From Bifiguratus adelaidae (taxonomy: Eukaryota; Mucoromycota; Endogonomycetes; Endogonales), in the NCBI GenBank assembly GCA_002261195.1, contig MVBO01000009.1, positions 40,741-104,740 on the forward strand: a stretch of 64,000 nucleotides of DNA, in the 5' to 3' direction. The translations under genes and the position numbers were made by a program. The notes beneath the pieces are model-generated. The model ran no database searches. It saw nothing but the letters and a program-made list of their open reading frames with translations, and was not told where the DNA came from. Shown here in pieces: positions 20,964 to 33,700 of the stretch. Each line of letters opens with the position of its first letter. The first letter of the stretch is position 1.

Positions 20964-23900
20964 TTAATAGAGGACCTTCTTAAAAGTATGCGCTTTAGAT
21001 GCTTTTGTGATATCGGCTAGATGTCTAGCGAGCGAAGGCGACAGGAGTTTGCGTTTCTGTATCTTCAAGGAGCGTATCAATGTGTGAAATTGGCACTGCT
21101 TCCTTTGTAGAACGTTTATAAAGGCATGTAGTGCAATCCTATGAAGAATGTATTTTGTAACTTTGCCTTACCACCACTATTGGAGACTTACCAGCTCAAC
21201 TCATGAGAGCCGATTTCGCACTGACAGCCAGAAGCTCTACCTGAGAACGAGGAGGTTCGGCTACGGAGCAATACATAGCCAAACGATAACAGAGACATGA
21301 TCGCTTCTGAAAACAAATGTTTAGCTCGTGTTTTCGTCAGGTTGTGATACTTACCGAACAAGAATCGATCCGAAAACGGTTGCGCTGATTTGAATTCTTT
21401 GAGGTAAACGTGGAATCTCATTGCACACAAATGGTAGTTTTCATATATATTGGTGCAAACAGTTCTCTTCGTGCTCAACGTTGTGTCGATGTATATTGGA
21501 TGAAACTTTGCCTTCAACATTCTGCGATGTCTTAAGTGAGAATCGATTCAGCTGTTGCTTGCGGTGGCAATACTTACTGCATGAGCTTGTGCTTGAAGGC
21601 ATCTCCAGGATTACGCACGCGATCGATGGTTAAACCATCACTAACAACTGTAATTTCTGTTAGCGATGTGGTTTAAAGGGCATATGAGACTTACAAGCGG
21701 TATCGTATCGAGCATAATCTCCTCTGACGCCTAAAGTTGAAGCATTTATCAGTAGACCGCACCATGGAAAGTCTGCTCAGAAGGTTAAGAGAAGTTTAAT
21801 GCAGGTTCCCGCTTTGGTGTTTACCGGTCTCCTTGGTACAGGGTATTGCTTGGTCGCCTATGGTCATATCGAAGTTGACCAGAGTTTTCTTGGGATTAAT
21901 GGTGCAGTTATACTCGGGGAAGCCTAAAGATTAAATACGTGAGTGCTTGATGAGAAATATAGCAATGTCGCTAATAGAATCAGAATTTACCTTTGTACAT
22001 TGCTCGCACAAAAGACTCGACAACAGTCTTGTCTTTGCTGATGAATAAAAAGTCGTCGATGTAACGAAGAAGCACCTACAAAACAATGAGAGTTGAGCCT
22101 AAAGGATCGTCACATCAACTGCGCTAGATTGACTCGCCCTTACACTATCTGGTCTCTCCGAAATCGGCGCTAGCTTTCGCTTTTCCATGTCGCCATAAAA
22201 GAAGCTATCGAGGAAATTTGAGCAGCTTGTCTAGAGATATCAACATTACCTGCACAATAACGTGGATAAACAAGATCCTTGGGGGATACCTAACTTCTGT
22301 CTATAGTAATCATGTCGTATCTTGCGAGATGATAACCTTAAGTTCCTGTTCCAACTGAAGAACCCTCTTTGCACCTACCTTGATGATATTTTCGTTTATA
22401 TGCTGGCTCAAAAGTTCCAAAATGGTGCCTTTATCCTCGTAACGATACAGCACCTGCAAGAATTTAGCCTGATGGGATAGGAATTATAAGATATTACTTG
22501 ATCGACGAGAACAGCGTTTCGTAAAGTCTGTGCCACTGACGCGGCGACAGTGGTAAACTGCGGGAATTCGTCTGAATATCGTGAGCATTCTTTGAACGAA
22601 ACAGGTTCGATTTCAGCTCCATTACCTCCATTTAGCGCAGACTTGACATAAGACTTTTTGATTTTGCCAGCCGATGGATGGATCACACCGTACTTCTGGA
22701 CAAGATATTCGTCCTAGTCCATGTTAGATAGGCGTTCATTTGGAAATTACCCACCTCGCGTAAAATATCCTGAATGATATTGCACAACTTATCCTGATCG
22801 ATGGAGTCGAAGCACGCAGCAATATCAACTTTTGCAAAATAAAGCCGTTCGCTGTCGATGCTTTTAGCATAAAATACGCCGCAATAACCAGTAGGCTCAC
22901 CTTGCGCGATAGTGAGCATCTTTCCATCGTTTTATGTGGGAGTAAATTTCGTTAAGACCTAAGACCGATGCCCCTGCCTTCTCCGGTTGCATAGACTACA
23001 ACCCAACGTTAACCATGGTTACTCCACGGGTCAGATACCTTTTCATATCCCAAAATCTGTAAAGCATTTGTAAGGATGCCATTGATGGACGTGGGTCCCA
23101 TATCGTAGTCGTTCACGCCAGGCTGAAATGGTGTTAGCGTCAAACAAGGCAGCAAGAAGAGCAGGTATCCTTTCTTACGGGTCTTTGCCGTCGACGCAAA
23201 TTAATTATGGGGCGCACACCTTCGTCCTTGGGGAGCAAGCGAACATACGAGTAGCCTAAGTGACTTCTGTTGACTTGCTTGGGGTCGATCTAACACAAAC
23301 GGTCATTATCCACATCCACGAGTGGCTGTCCAGACGAGTCTTACTTTTTCCAGCGCATTAGTGGTCAAGTCTTTCATGTATGGCTCGGAGATCAATGCCC
23401 AAACATCTTGCCTATAGTAAAATATGCGATTGCGATGAGGACCGCTATCTGTAACATAAAAGCACGTCTGCAGAGTGTTCAGTCAGGCTGATAGAGGTAG
23501 GAAAGCTCACATACCCGGATAAGCGGTATAACTAGGGAGTCAAACACCCAAAAGACAAATTCTTCAATCAGCTCCTTTCGTTTGGCCAGCTCGCAAGGAG
23601 ACGGTAATACTGCCTTTCCTCCAGGTTTCGGCGGTGGTACCAACCAGCTGCAATCTGATGTCTGCACTCATCGTTGAGTCTATAAGCCATATTTACCCTC
23701 ATCTACCTTAAAGCCTTGAAGAATCGTATGGAGAGATATGCTCTCGAATCTGCGTAGCCTCACGAACAGGTCCACGGCTAATTTAAGCACAGTTAGAAAA
23801 GTCCTTTGCGCCAGAGCTTTCGCTTACACTTAAAGATAACTTCACGATTTGCGGTTGAACCCCAGAAAGCATCCGGAACGGTTCGCTTCAAGCAGCTACG

Positions 23901-25791
23901 TATGTAACAGCTAACCTTAAGCATGCACTTAGCATCACGGCATCACGGAAGAGATATGCATGGGAATCAATCACCTCGTAATAACTGGAGCAATCAGCTA
24001 GAGTGGGGCTCATCCCATCGCGAGAAGTATTGGCTTTCTGGGGACAGTGATGATTTAGTAACGCCGCATATTGGCATTTGTGGTGGAGCTTGATCATGGA
24101 TGCTACCATTGACACAGCTATTCTCAAACGAGGAGGAATCTTGGTCGAACGAATATGCTGATTGGCCTTGATTAGCATGAACATTGACGGAACTCCTGAT
24201 ATCTCACCATAATCTCCTGCTCCCTGTGAGCATCACCTTGACTGTCCTGTAGAAACGTATTAGCCGTCCGGCTTAGGCCACTGGTGGCTCGAGTGAATGA
24301 TTTTGAGCGATTGGTTGGTGTTGCAGCCTGTTGTATGGAGGGTTGCAAGCGGAATTGCTGGGGGAAAATATATTTGATGATATGCTGGGCGGCAAAATCT
24401 AGGGGTGATTGAGATGGGACGATAATGGTAGAATGAGTAGTGACATTCGCGATAGGCGAGGTGGGAAGGGCGTCGCTGACTTGCAAGTTTGAGCCTTTAA
24501 ATTGAACCTCATTGGCGTCAAAATCCAAGATTACTGAAGTTTCTGTGGCTTCAGAATCATACAAGCAGTTTTCTGTGAAAGACACTGGTTGATAGCGATT
24601 CAAAATGTCTGTCAATTGCATAGGTTAGGTTGTTGCGGCCATCATCGCAGCGGAACGGGTGCCTACGGTCTCTGGGGAGCCCTAGCCAAATCTTGGCTAT
24701 GTCACAGTAGCGGCTGCTCTTTTCATAAAGAGGACGTGCATACAATGTCCTAGACCGGTCAAAAATGACCTCTGTTCCCTTTAGGCTTGCTCTGGCCAAA
24801 GTAAGTGGAAGGTAGGCGAACGGATGGGCGCACTTACAATGATATATGAGTTCTGACAGCAGGAGGTTCTGGACTGCCAGCTTTTTCTCGCTCACAGGTC
24901 AAACGCATTGTCTCGGTTTCGATTGAGTCTCTTCGCTGTGATCGCAAGCGAGGTCGCTTGGCAAATGTGATTGACCTTGTTGTTTGTAGCTCAGTAAGAG
25001 GAGAGCCTTAAGCAATGAAGAGGGAAGCTAAATCCACGTCCAGATGTAGGTTGAATACCTACCACTCAGTTGGCAATAAGTATTATTAGACAAATACTGA
25101 AAGACAAAGGTGTTCTGCAGAATGTGTGCCACTGCAGCATCACCAATCCTATGATTGATTTAGTGGACCCACTGGTTTTAGGTGATCTACTCACAAATCA
25201 AGAAGAAATTCCCAATCCGCAGTCTTGACAGAATTAACAAGGGTGTTTGGAAAGTAGTTCTCCACTCCGAATAGGTGGCCAGCAGCATAGTTGGCGGCAT
25301 GGCTAGCGCGTCGATTGATGTTAATCTAGATCAAAGCTTTAATAATACACATATGTAACTGTTACGCACCGATCGATAACCATAGGTGAGAATGGAACAG
25401 TCGTTCAAGCTTTTCTGTGCATTCTTATCCTTTACAGATCCCTCCAACACGCGATTAACGATCTATCAAAGTTTGAGCCAAAGCGTAACTGAACGAAGCA
25501 CTAGCTCACCTCTCCGATGCTTCGGCCGCTTCGGCTACTCTTTTGTACAGTAATCCCTGTCGCTTTTTGCGTGCAGTCCGTTGGCTCCGCAACGATGATT
25601 TCCGTCAAAAACACACTCTGCCTTTCATTCAAGTCGGACAAGTGCAATGTTAGGTTGTGGACTTCGAATCGCTTGGGAATGACTTGCACAATATAATCAT
25701 ATAGAGTCCAGTGACAGTTTGGAAAGTACGCTTGAAGCAAAGCAGAGGGCCGCTGTTGCTGTCCAAGACTTCTTGTGCGCGCCCGCTTCAT
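20964..25791 (-). CDS. TERT: Telomerase reverse transcriptase
   Basis: My reading gives about 27 exons and roughly 1,150 residues from the ATG at 25791. TERT is the catalytic protein that extends telomeres on an RNA template. The TEN domain is seen as ENYFPNTLVNSVKTADWEFL, DLIGDAAVAHILQN and NNTYCQLSG. The RNA-binding region has GLPRDHILNRYQP, HIIKYIFPQQFRL and the T motif FVFWVFDSLVIPLIR. The polymerase motifs are 1/2 (TCFYVTDSG, LLPKDEGVRPIINLRRR), A (FAKVDIAACFDSIDQDKL, catalytic Asp), B' (KLGIPQGSCLSTLLC), C (LLRYIDDFLFIS, 22052-22063) and E (FPWCGLLINASTL). The thumb ends near HAFINVLQRKQ. One junction near 23910-23930, just before RTVPDAFWGS, is uncertain. Introns are 41-80 bp. Confidence 0.96.
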
Positions 25792-26078
25792 GTAAACCGT
25801 TCCGCACGTCCAGTCGCGTAAAAGTACATGAGATTACCATATTTGTACATTGCATTGTATCTAGGCTTCATGGCCGCAGAGCCAACCATGCTCGCGTCGA
25901 GACGGTAGACAACCATCTGTTGTGCTGCAGCGCAATCGTTAGCATTGATCCATAACTGTGGAGTTTGCTTGAATATCCGTTTGGATATAAGCGAGGTGGG
26001 GGAAAGCTTGCTTGTATGCCAGGATTGACTCAGCCGAGATGCTGCTGCACAGCTAGCAGGCGGGCTGAATTGCAAATA

Positions 26079-27754
26079 CTAGGTAAGTTTTGTGTATTGT
26101 TGTAGTTCCTCTTCAGCAATGTCGACCTCGTCTACATCTTCTCGGTCGAGGTCACGCTTCCGAGTTGCATCATCCGGGTCGAAGTATAGACTTCCTTCAA
26201 GCTTGTCCCGTTCATTCTTCATTACTTGTTGTAATGTACGGGAAGATGCCGTCGTGAGAAACTCCTTAGAAACACCTTGCGATAAGAGATGTTGCAGTGT
26301 CAAAATCTCGTCCTTGGCCTGTGCGACAAATACACCCCCTTCGTCACTATCTGTTTCTTGACCTAATATCACGCGGGCGAGTCGTCTTTGAGCGATGGTT
26401 ATCTTCTCCTCACGGGAGAGCTGACTTTTGAGTGAGAGATTAGCAGTAGGCGCGGGTAGTTGACGAGATATTGCTCCGTCAAACGGAATGAGCTGGATCC
26501 TGGACTTATGGTCGTTGGCGTCTATCTCATCGTATATGCTTCGTTTGACACCGTTCGCGACGACATCTGCTGGATCTACAATATGCCACTGATTACGTAT
26601 GATTTCCGAGTATCGAGCCAAATCTTGGTGTAAGATGCCGTTAGATTTGGATATCCCTTGCTGCTGCGACCACTCTAGAATATCGAGTAGAAAGGACCCA
26701 ATATTGTTGTACCTCAGGCGCATGCCATTCGTCCAAGGCAACTTTGTCGCCAATTCGAGCAAAAGCTTGAGCAGCTCCTTGTACCGTTGCACGACTGTGC
26801 GCGCACTGATATTGTATTCGAGGTGTAAATGTTCTATGATTACTGCCGCAGGGGAGTCTTGAGTATATGGCGAAGCGTTCGAAATCTTGAAGGCGGAGAT
26901 TATAGCAATTATAACACACGCTATTGCAAGCGGTTTTGCGTGCTTGCCTTGGTCCAAATTGCTGATCTTGGCGATAAGGAGGAATTGCGACGCGATTTTG
27001 AAAAGCTTAAGTTTCTTCTCTTCCGATCGTAAGTCTTGCCAGCCGGTAAGCGGTGATGTGGCGATGTCGCAAATATTGATCTCTATACACCTTAAGCAGA
27101 TGTTTTCCGTCAGAGTGAAGATATCCTCGGGTTCCGTTATTGTATCGGAAGCGAGCATGCCGGCGCGTAGAAGTAGGTTCGATACCCGCTTGTATACTTT
27201 GCCAAAGTGGAAGACGTCGTAGGTCAGGGCAGAGGCCATTTCAGACAACGGAATTTGCCGTCGAACTTCGCGCGCAGCAATGCATATCATGATGGCAGGA
27301 AGGTATCCACGGAAATGCGGAGCGACGTCCCGTGGATGGTCGCGTAGAATGAAATCTATCCGCCTTGCCGCTGTGTTGATATCATTCCGTCCGAGATGGA
27401 ACTTGGTTCCCAACTCCTGCAAGCGATCATGGTACCGCCGCTGAAAAAGTATCGTAAGCTCAGCGGGAACCTATCTTGCTTGCCCCCTCCTCTTCTCACC
27501 TTATATGCCCTGTCTCGTCTGGCTTTTGCGTTCTCCGGCCTGAGCGTGCGCCCTCCGACTCTAAGCGAGGTCGGAGCAAAAGTGGTCGAGCCTTGTTCTA
27601 GGAATTTGCCGTCGCTGCTTGTTCCGTCAAAACCGACATTGTTGACGAGTTGACTACTCTCAAAGACATATCCGCAGTGATCGCAAACGCTCTCATGCTC
27701 GGTGTCTGTCCCTGTGATTTGCTTATGGCATGAAGGGCACTCTGCCACGTCCAT
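26079..27754 (-). CDS. TFIIB-family factor, BRF-like (RNA polymerase III initiation)
   Basis: Two exons (27754-27500, 27440-26079) encode 538 residues. An N-terminal zinc ribbon has Cys6, Cys9, Cys24 and Cys27 (AECPSCHK, VCDHCGYVF), followed by a B-reader-like linker and two divergent cyclin folds (NDINTAARRIDFILRD, GYLPAIMICIAAREVRRQIP; later ICLRCIEINICDIATSPLTG). The linker with FLEQGSTTFAPTSLRVGG resembles BRF proteins more than TFIIB. I do not find the homology region II expected near the C-terminus of Brf1; instead there is a long charged tail ending EELQQYTKLT. It may be a fast-evolving Brf1 or a BRF2-like paralogue. The start lies 34 bp from the divergent SMG8 start. Confidence 0.82.
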
Positions 27755-27788
27755 GCGCAGCAAGAAATTGGGGAATTGGTCGCGCTGA

Positions 27789-30729
27789 ATGCTTTGCGAT
27801 GCTTACTGCAGAGCATTGGAAGGAAAAACCAAGGATAACGATGGCATCGGCACTGTCATAACCTTGGTATTTGCGAGCACGCTGAGACCGACACAAGAAG
27901 CCGTGCGATGGGCGAATCGACTGGTGAAATGTCAGGCATTTTCACAGGTACCTCCAATGCTTCTTAGCAGTTACAGTGTCTGACCAAGCCTCACTGTAAA
28001 TCAGGACGCTACCTTTCCCCAGGTGTACATCGAAGGACGAGACGTTCAGGAAGTGTACATATTATGCGATAGCGCCGCTCGCGATGAAGATAATGAAACG
28101 ATGGTACATTGACTTGAGTGATATTTGATGCTGCCATGTTCACTCCATTTCTCTTCAGATCGGGTTCGACATTGGACGTCAGCTCTTTGCATGTTGCAGT
28201 TTATTCTCACATGTTGTTCTGGTAGGTAGCTCATATCTGGATCAATTCTCAACTTCGGTATAGTATCATTCGACGTTGGACGCGCTTGAGGAAGGATTTT
28301 CGGAAACCATGGATGATTTGAACTTTGTTGCAACTCGCAGACGCAAGGTCTTTCATGAAGTCTCCCTTGCGCTCGATGATCTGGCGCACGTTAAAAAAGT
28401 AGAAACCGGTGAACTGGCAAGGCTAAAGGAAAGCATGGAACGACATGCGCCGTCTTTAGCGTTCACTATACGATGCGTAAGTTCTATCGGATCTGTGAAC
28501 TTGGTATGACTGACCTGGTCAGGATAACACATCGGTGAGTGCTTTGAGTCAACAACAGTCCGTGGCCAATAGGATACGTGATATGCTTTTACAATCACGG
28601 CTCCTCCTTGTGAATCCTAATTCAAGGTATTACTACGACTGCAATGATTCTGTGTGATTGCTTGGTAACCAGGCTCCCTAGCAACAAGGAGTACACTTTC
28701 CGACTGGAAGAACAGGTTGCCTTTTTGTATTGCCCTGATCCGAGACCTTCAAATGTACAGATCAAACCAATGACAGCATGGCTCGAAGAACACGCTGATA
28801 TCAGAATTACCGCATCAGAAGCTTCATCGGATGTTGTTAGACAGGATGAAAATTCATCAGCGAATTCATACATTCAGCGTCAGGCTGGCTTACCTTCATC
28901 GACAATTGGACGCGGAAGGCACAAGCTCTTGCTACGCGCAGAACATTTAGAGATGCTATTCGGCGCATTGGATATCATTGCAAATCGATTCCAGGACGCA
29001 ATTGCAGGGTATGGTGCTATTTCTAAAAGTCTTACGTTGGGCTGACACAAAATATTTGTATCAGATTAGCAACGCTTTCTCTACCTTCGGAAGACGGATT
29101 GAGCAGAGACGGTGTATTCTCGTACAAGTAAGTTTATTCCTTGGGTTGAGAATGATCTTAACAATTTCGCTGTTTTAAGTCATTGTCGAGCTCGTGCCGA
29201 AGCAGCCTTTGCAAGATATTGTAACGATCTCCCTGAGTATTACAGTCAAAAAGTTCATGAAGCGAAGGTTTGCGTGAAATAGCGATGATAGGGAAAAGGC
29301 TAATGTTCACAATAGGTCACTAAGGCCCTCAATTACTATGACAATCTTGCGCGCGGTGAATTCGCGACTTTTTACCGGAAGAGTTTAATTGGCATGTGTA
29401 CACAGGAACGGAAACAACGAAGAATGTGCGAGGCGCTAAGTTTGAGCGGCCATGAATGTCGTAAGAAGGTATGTGTCGCGATTACGAAAGTTTTGTTGCT
29501 GACTACCAGGAATAGCATGGGCATGATATCAATACCCTGGACAACAACGCGGACTATTCCGAAAAGCATAACAGCAACATCACTCATATTCAAGCTTGTG
29601 ATTGCGGAGCAACTCAGCTGACCATCGTAGATCCATTTGACTCGGTTCGCGCAAATCTTTACGAGTTATACCAATCCGGCTGTTGCAAGTCTGCTACCGC
29701 AGCCCAACTCGAGCTACCAGCCGGCGCCTCTTATACTGACGAGATAGCTATGCTGAGGGTTGTCCCAATGTCGAGCGATTATTGGTCCCTAATTCGTCTT
29801 GGAACCTCTGATCAGTATAATCCTCAAATCGGCGTATATCATCATTCCTTCGCAAAGCACACTAATTTCATGCAACCTTGGCATGCATGGTCACAATTAT
29901 CGCCGGAAGCTGGATCATATACTCCCACATCTACTATCCTGGGGCGTAGATCATCCAGTACAAGCTCAAATAGTTTGGGCCGTGGTCGCGCAAATCCCCA
30001 GGATTTACCAAAAGCGAAATTGAGCGCGAAATCACTAAACTCCATCGAAGCCATACCCCCAAATACGTTCCAAGACCCTGGGGTGCATAACATGCTGCAA
30101 TTCCTCCACTCGACAGCGACTGGACGGCAGGTCAGACCAGGTACACGGGAGGCGCATTCGAATTCAGTACCTGTGGACGGATGGATCGGTTTTGAGTACG
30201 AGTGCCGGTTGGGTCATAGATTTTTCAGTTGCGGGGATGGTCAAGTATGCTCAAAGGGACATCAAGGGCACAACAAGGTTCGTACGGATCTCATACAATC
30301 CGTCACTGCTCATCGAAAATTCTCCATATAGAAATCGTTGGAGAAGGACATGCCATTATATATTGTCTGCGCGTGCAATTACAGTAGCACCTACAAAGAT
30401 CACGCCGTTCGAAACATGGCACAGTTACAGCGGATCTATTTTGTGACGCCTTCAGCACCCTCCTTGATTCGATTCGCCCCGCAACTGTTAACGGTCAGTG
30501 TGTGGTGAAATTTACCTTTGTCCCCCTTAATGTGTTGTTGTAGAAAGATATTGATACAGACAGCGACATCTTATCTACATCAGCAGGCTCTTCAGTCGAA
30601 TCTGTACTTTTGCCTCCAGATAGCTTCCTGGTCGCCCGATTGCCCCGCTTCTTCTCATCCAATAGCACCGAAAATCCCCAGCAAAGATCCGGTTATCTCG
30701 CAGCTCATTGTATTACTGTCGCGCTCTAA
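27789..30729 (+). CDS. SMG8: SMG8, regulatory subunit of the SMG1 kinase complex
   Basis: This multi-exon gene encodes roughly 750 residues. In other species SMG8 and SMG9 bind and restrain the SMG1 kinase, which phosphorylates UPF1 in nonsense-mediated mRNA decay. The N-terminal part is G-domain-like (DVQEVYILCDS, GFDIGRQLFACCSLFSHVVL). Better family markers lie in the C-terminal part: ACDCGATQLTIVDPFDSVRA with a following CC pair, GWIGFEYECRLGHRFFSCGD, PLYIVCACN, AQLQRIYFVTPSAPSLIRF and LLPPDSFLVARLPRFF. Presence of SMG8 implies an SMG1-dependent decay pathway elsewhere in the genome. The stop is 22 bp from the stop of the convergent REV3 gene. The exact exon set in the middle (28,600-29,200) is less certain. 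Confidence 0.88.
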
Positions 30730-30751
30730 TGCGACAGATAATCTATGCACT

Positions 30752-33700
30752 TCATATATACAGATCCTGAAGGAGAGTGTCTGTTGTGACGTTCCGAATG
30801 TGATTGTACAGTTTGGTTCTCTCAAAGAACACAGGACAGTCCATGGAATTACAAGGATGATCGTAATCCATCTTCATGTCCTCAATGTCTATGATTGACA
30901 TGTTCGCTAGCATGGCTTCGTATCCTGAGACACCGGAGCATGATTTGCATATTTCGAGTAGCCGTTGATATTTTGTATCGCCTAGGTGACTCTTTGCCGC
31001 TAAATTATACGCCGATTGACTCGGATTTTGAGAACACGTCTCGCACAAATCGTGATCGGCGATGATGCCGCAAATCTTGCATTTTCTGCTCATATAGTAT
31101 TGGTCGATGGTCCTACCGCCGATGATGTCGGAACTGCCTTGACCGGCTTCATCTTGCTGACTAGCAGTATACGCAATAGCCCGTTGCATGCGAGGCATTT
31201 CATCAAACCACGATTTCAAATCTGTGTATACCATTAGATATTATGCTTTTCTAAAGCTTGTTACTCACCAGCCCCTACGAGATTGAATATGCGTTCAAGA
31301 CTCGGAATAATTTGTTTTGTGATGTAGTAATGACCGTGCAACCTCAAAGTCCTTCCCCGTTGTCAACATCGTTCGTTGCCTTTGATGTGAATAATCAAGA
31401 CTTACCTATCTTTGAGCAGGAGTTCCGGCGAAACAACTTGATCTATCAGGCGTGCTCCAGGCTTGCCATATACAACCACATATGGTACACGTTCGCCGTA
31501 CTGAGGCTCTGATCTTGGATCTGCCACCATTTTCTTTGTGCTAACGAACGCTCCTGGCGGTAGCAGCCCACGTTCACTAACCCGAAATGGGTATCTGCTC
31601 AGCTACTCGTCAATCATATAAGCTCACCTGTAAGAGCCCAGTTTCACTTCCTTTGCAAAGATGAAATCCTGGATCGAAACACGTCCAGCAAGTATCTTAC
31701 GCCATTGTCTCTGGAGATAAGCCTTCAGCTGGGATAGATCTTGGTGTCGAAAGAGGATCTTCAATGATGTTTCCATCATTTTCTGAACCGCCGGCACACC
31801 ATCGCGACGGATTGTCTCGATACCCTTGGCATCAAATTCAGGCTCCTGTGTATCCGGCGTCTCGTATTTGAAGCCAACGTAACGTTTCTTTGTAAGCAAT
31901 ACGCAAGGGTGATAGACCTTCTCGAATTTGAGGCGAATGGGCGAAGGATTCATGCGTGTGATTGTGTCGGAAATATCAGCTCCAATCTCGAACGCTTCGT
32001 TGCGGCTTTTGCCAGGCAAATAAACGAAGACACTGTCTGTATCCCCATAAACGACCCTTGCTCCCCATCGTGCGGTTGTGTTTATGACCTCAATGGCTCT
32101 CTCCAAGGTTTCTCGTCCGCATTGTACGATACTGTCCGCTATCTCAACTCCCGGCATCCGACCGGAGAAGCTTGCTGACGTATACCCGTAAGTAACATTG
32201 GCAAGATACTTTAGTCCCAACTGTCTCGAATTCAGGACACGCAACAAAGCCTGCATATTATCGGTCATTCAGTTTTTTGAGATCATTGATGCCCTTAATT
32301 GTTCGCATACCTTATTATCCTTGTTTTCTTTCATGGCGCGTTTGATCATTACACGCGTATCCAGGAGCTCTGTTAGCATCTTCGCGAGCAGACTTCTTCG
32401 TATAGTTGGTTTTACAAACATCATTCCATTGGGTGTTACTGTATGTAATCTTTAAGCACAACATGTGGCGTTATCAGAGAAACAAGAAACTTTACCGGTT
32501 ATATAGTCTTTCAGCAAACTGAAAGTGCCATCTGGTAATTTCAACTCGGTGACGCCGAACCGAGTTGGACCCCCAACTTCGGTGATTTTCCCCAAGCAAG
32601 TGGTATAGCTAAGATTCAGGATTGTAAATGCTTGCTCCAACATCTGTTTGATCAACTCGCAACAATACTCACCAAAGGTTATATGCGATCATGACTGATG
32701 GATAGAGTGATTGAAAATCAAGAACTAAGAGAGGGCTCGGGTAAAATCGCGACTCCGGCTCCATGACCAGCGGAAGACATTCTGCTGCGCGTTGCTCGCC
32801 GACCTAAAGAGAGATTCATTATCTGACTAGGGAGTATAGGCAATTAATGCGTACCTGCTTGCGACTGGGAGACAGCAAAAGAAGATTCTCTGGCTTTGCA
32901 ATGCGTATCATGACTGATTCGACCTTGAATTGGGACCCTCGCGATATCACAGAGAAGAAATCTACTCCAAAGATTCTTGCAAACTCGCTGGTCCTGCTCA
33001 CAATTTCTGCTTCGTCGAGTAATTCCAGATTCACTTGCACCTTTTCGATGTAGTGCATCAAAACGCGACGCTTCAACATACTTTGGCCTTTAGTAAACCA
33101 TTGACTCAATACTCGATAAGAATAGTGGGGAACCCTAGAATTATGTGAACAGAGCTTTTGTTGTAAGCTTAACATACCTCTTGTGCAGAATGTGAAAGGT
33201 GATATTTTCGTAAGTGTAGGAATTGAGATTAATCTCGCCTTTCATGAGACGCCAAATGTTTAACATATGCCTGCCATTGACATGTATGCTCGAAGCCTCT
33301 CGAAAACCCCACGCGTCGTCTTCCCGAGTAGCTTTGCTGGAATGGCCCATGCGGACACGCGACAGTTCGTCGCATAGATTAATCTCTTAAAATACATTAA
33401 TATCGCGGACTGGATCCTGCCTCCGTACTTACGGTAGATTTTCCCCGCTCTTTCTATTAAATATCCCCATGATGAGTTGTGAATTTCGTAACCGGTCAAA
33501 ATGTCCGGATCGTACAAGCGGATGACGTCCACTAGCGCTTCAAACAGCCCCAATTCATCTTTGACATACTTGATGTCGTAACCTATCCTATGATTAGTAT
33601 TACAGCCTTAAAGATAAATCGTCTTTACCTGTTATACCGCATTTCTCGATATCGATAACTCCCTCTAGTGCCATGATACCGACTCTGTATCTACCGTACT

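Noticed and set aside
22000-23700. A retrotransposon reverse transcriptase, suggested by YIDD
   Set aside because: TEN, T and TERT-specific motifs flank the RT core, with no LTR, gag, protease, integrase or endonuclease. It is telomerase.
25788-26075. Minus-strand open frame of 95 codons ending in an overlap with the TERT start codon
   Set aside because: It begins with TTG, its composition is irregular and no domain is seen. It probably lies in the TERT promoter and leader.
27165-27200. B-box-like GGTTCGATACC that could mark a tRNA gene
   Set aside because: It lies inside the BRF-like coding exon, and no matching A box or cloverleaf is seen.
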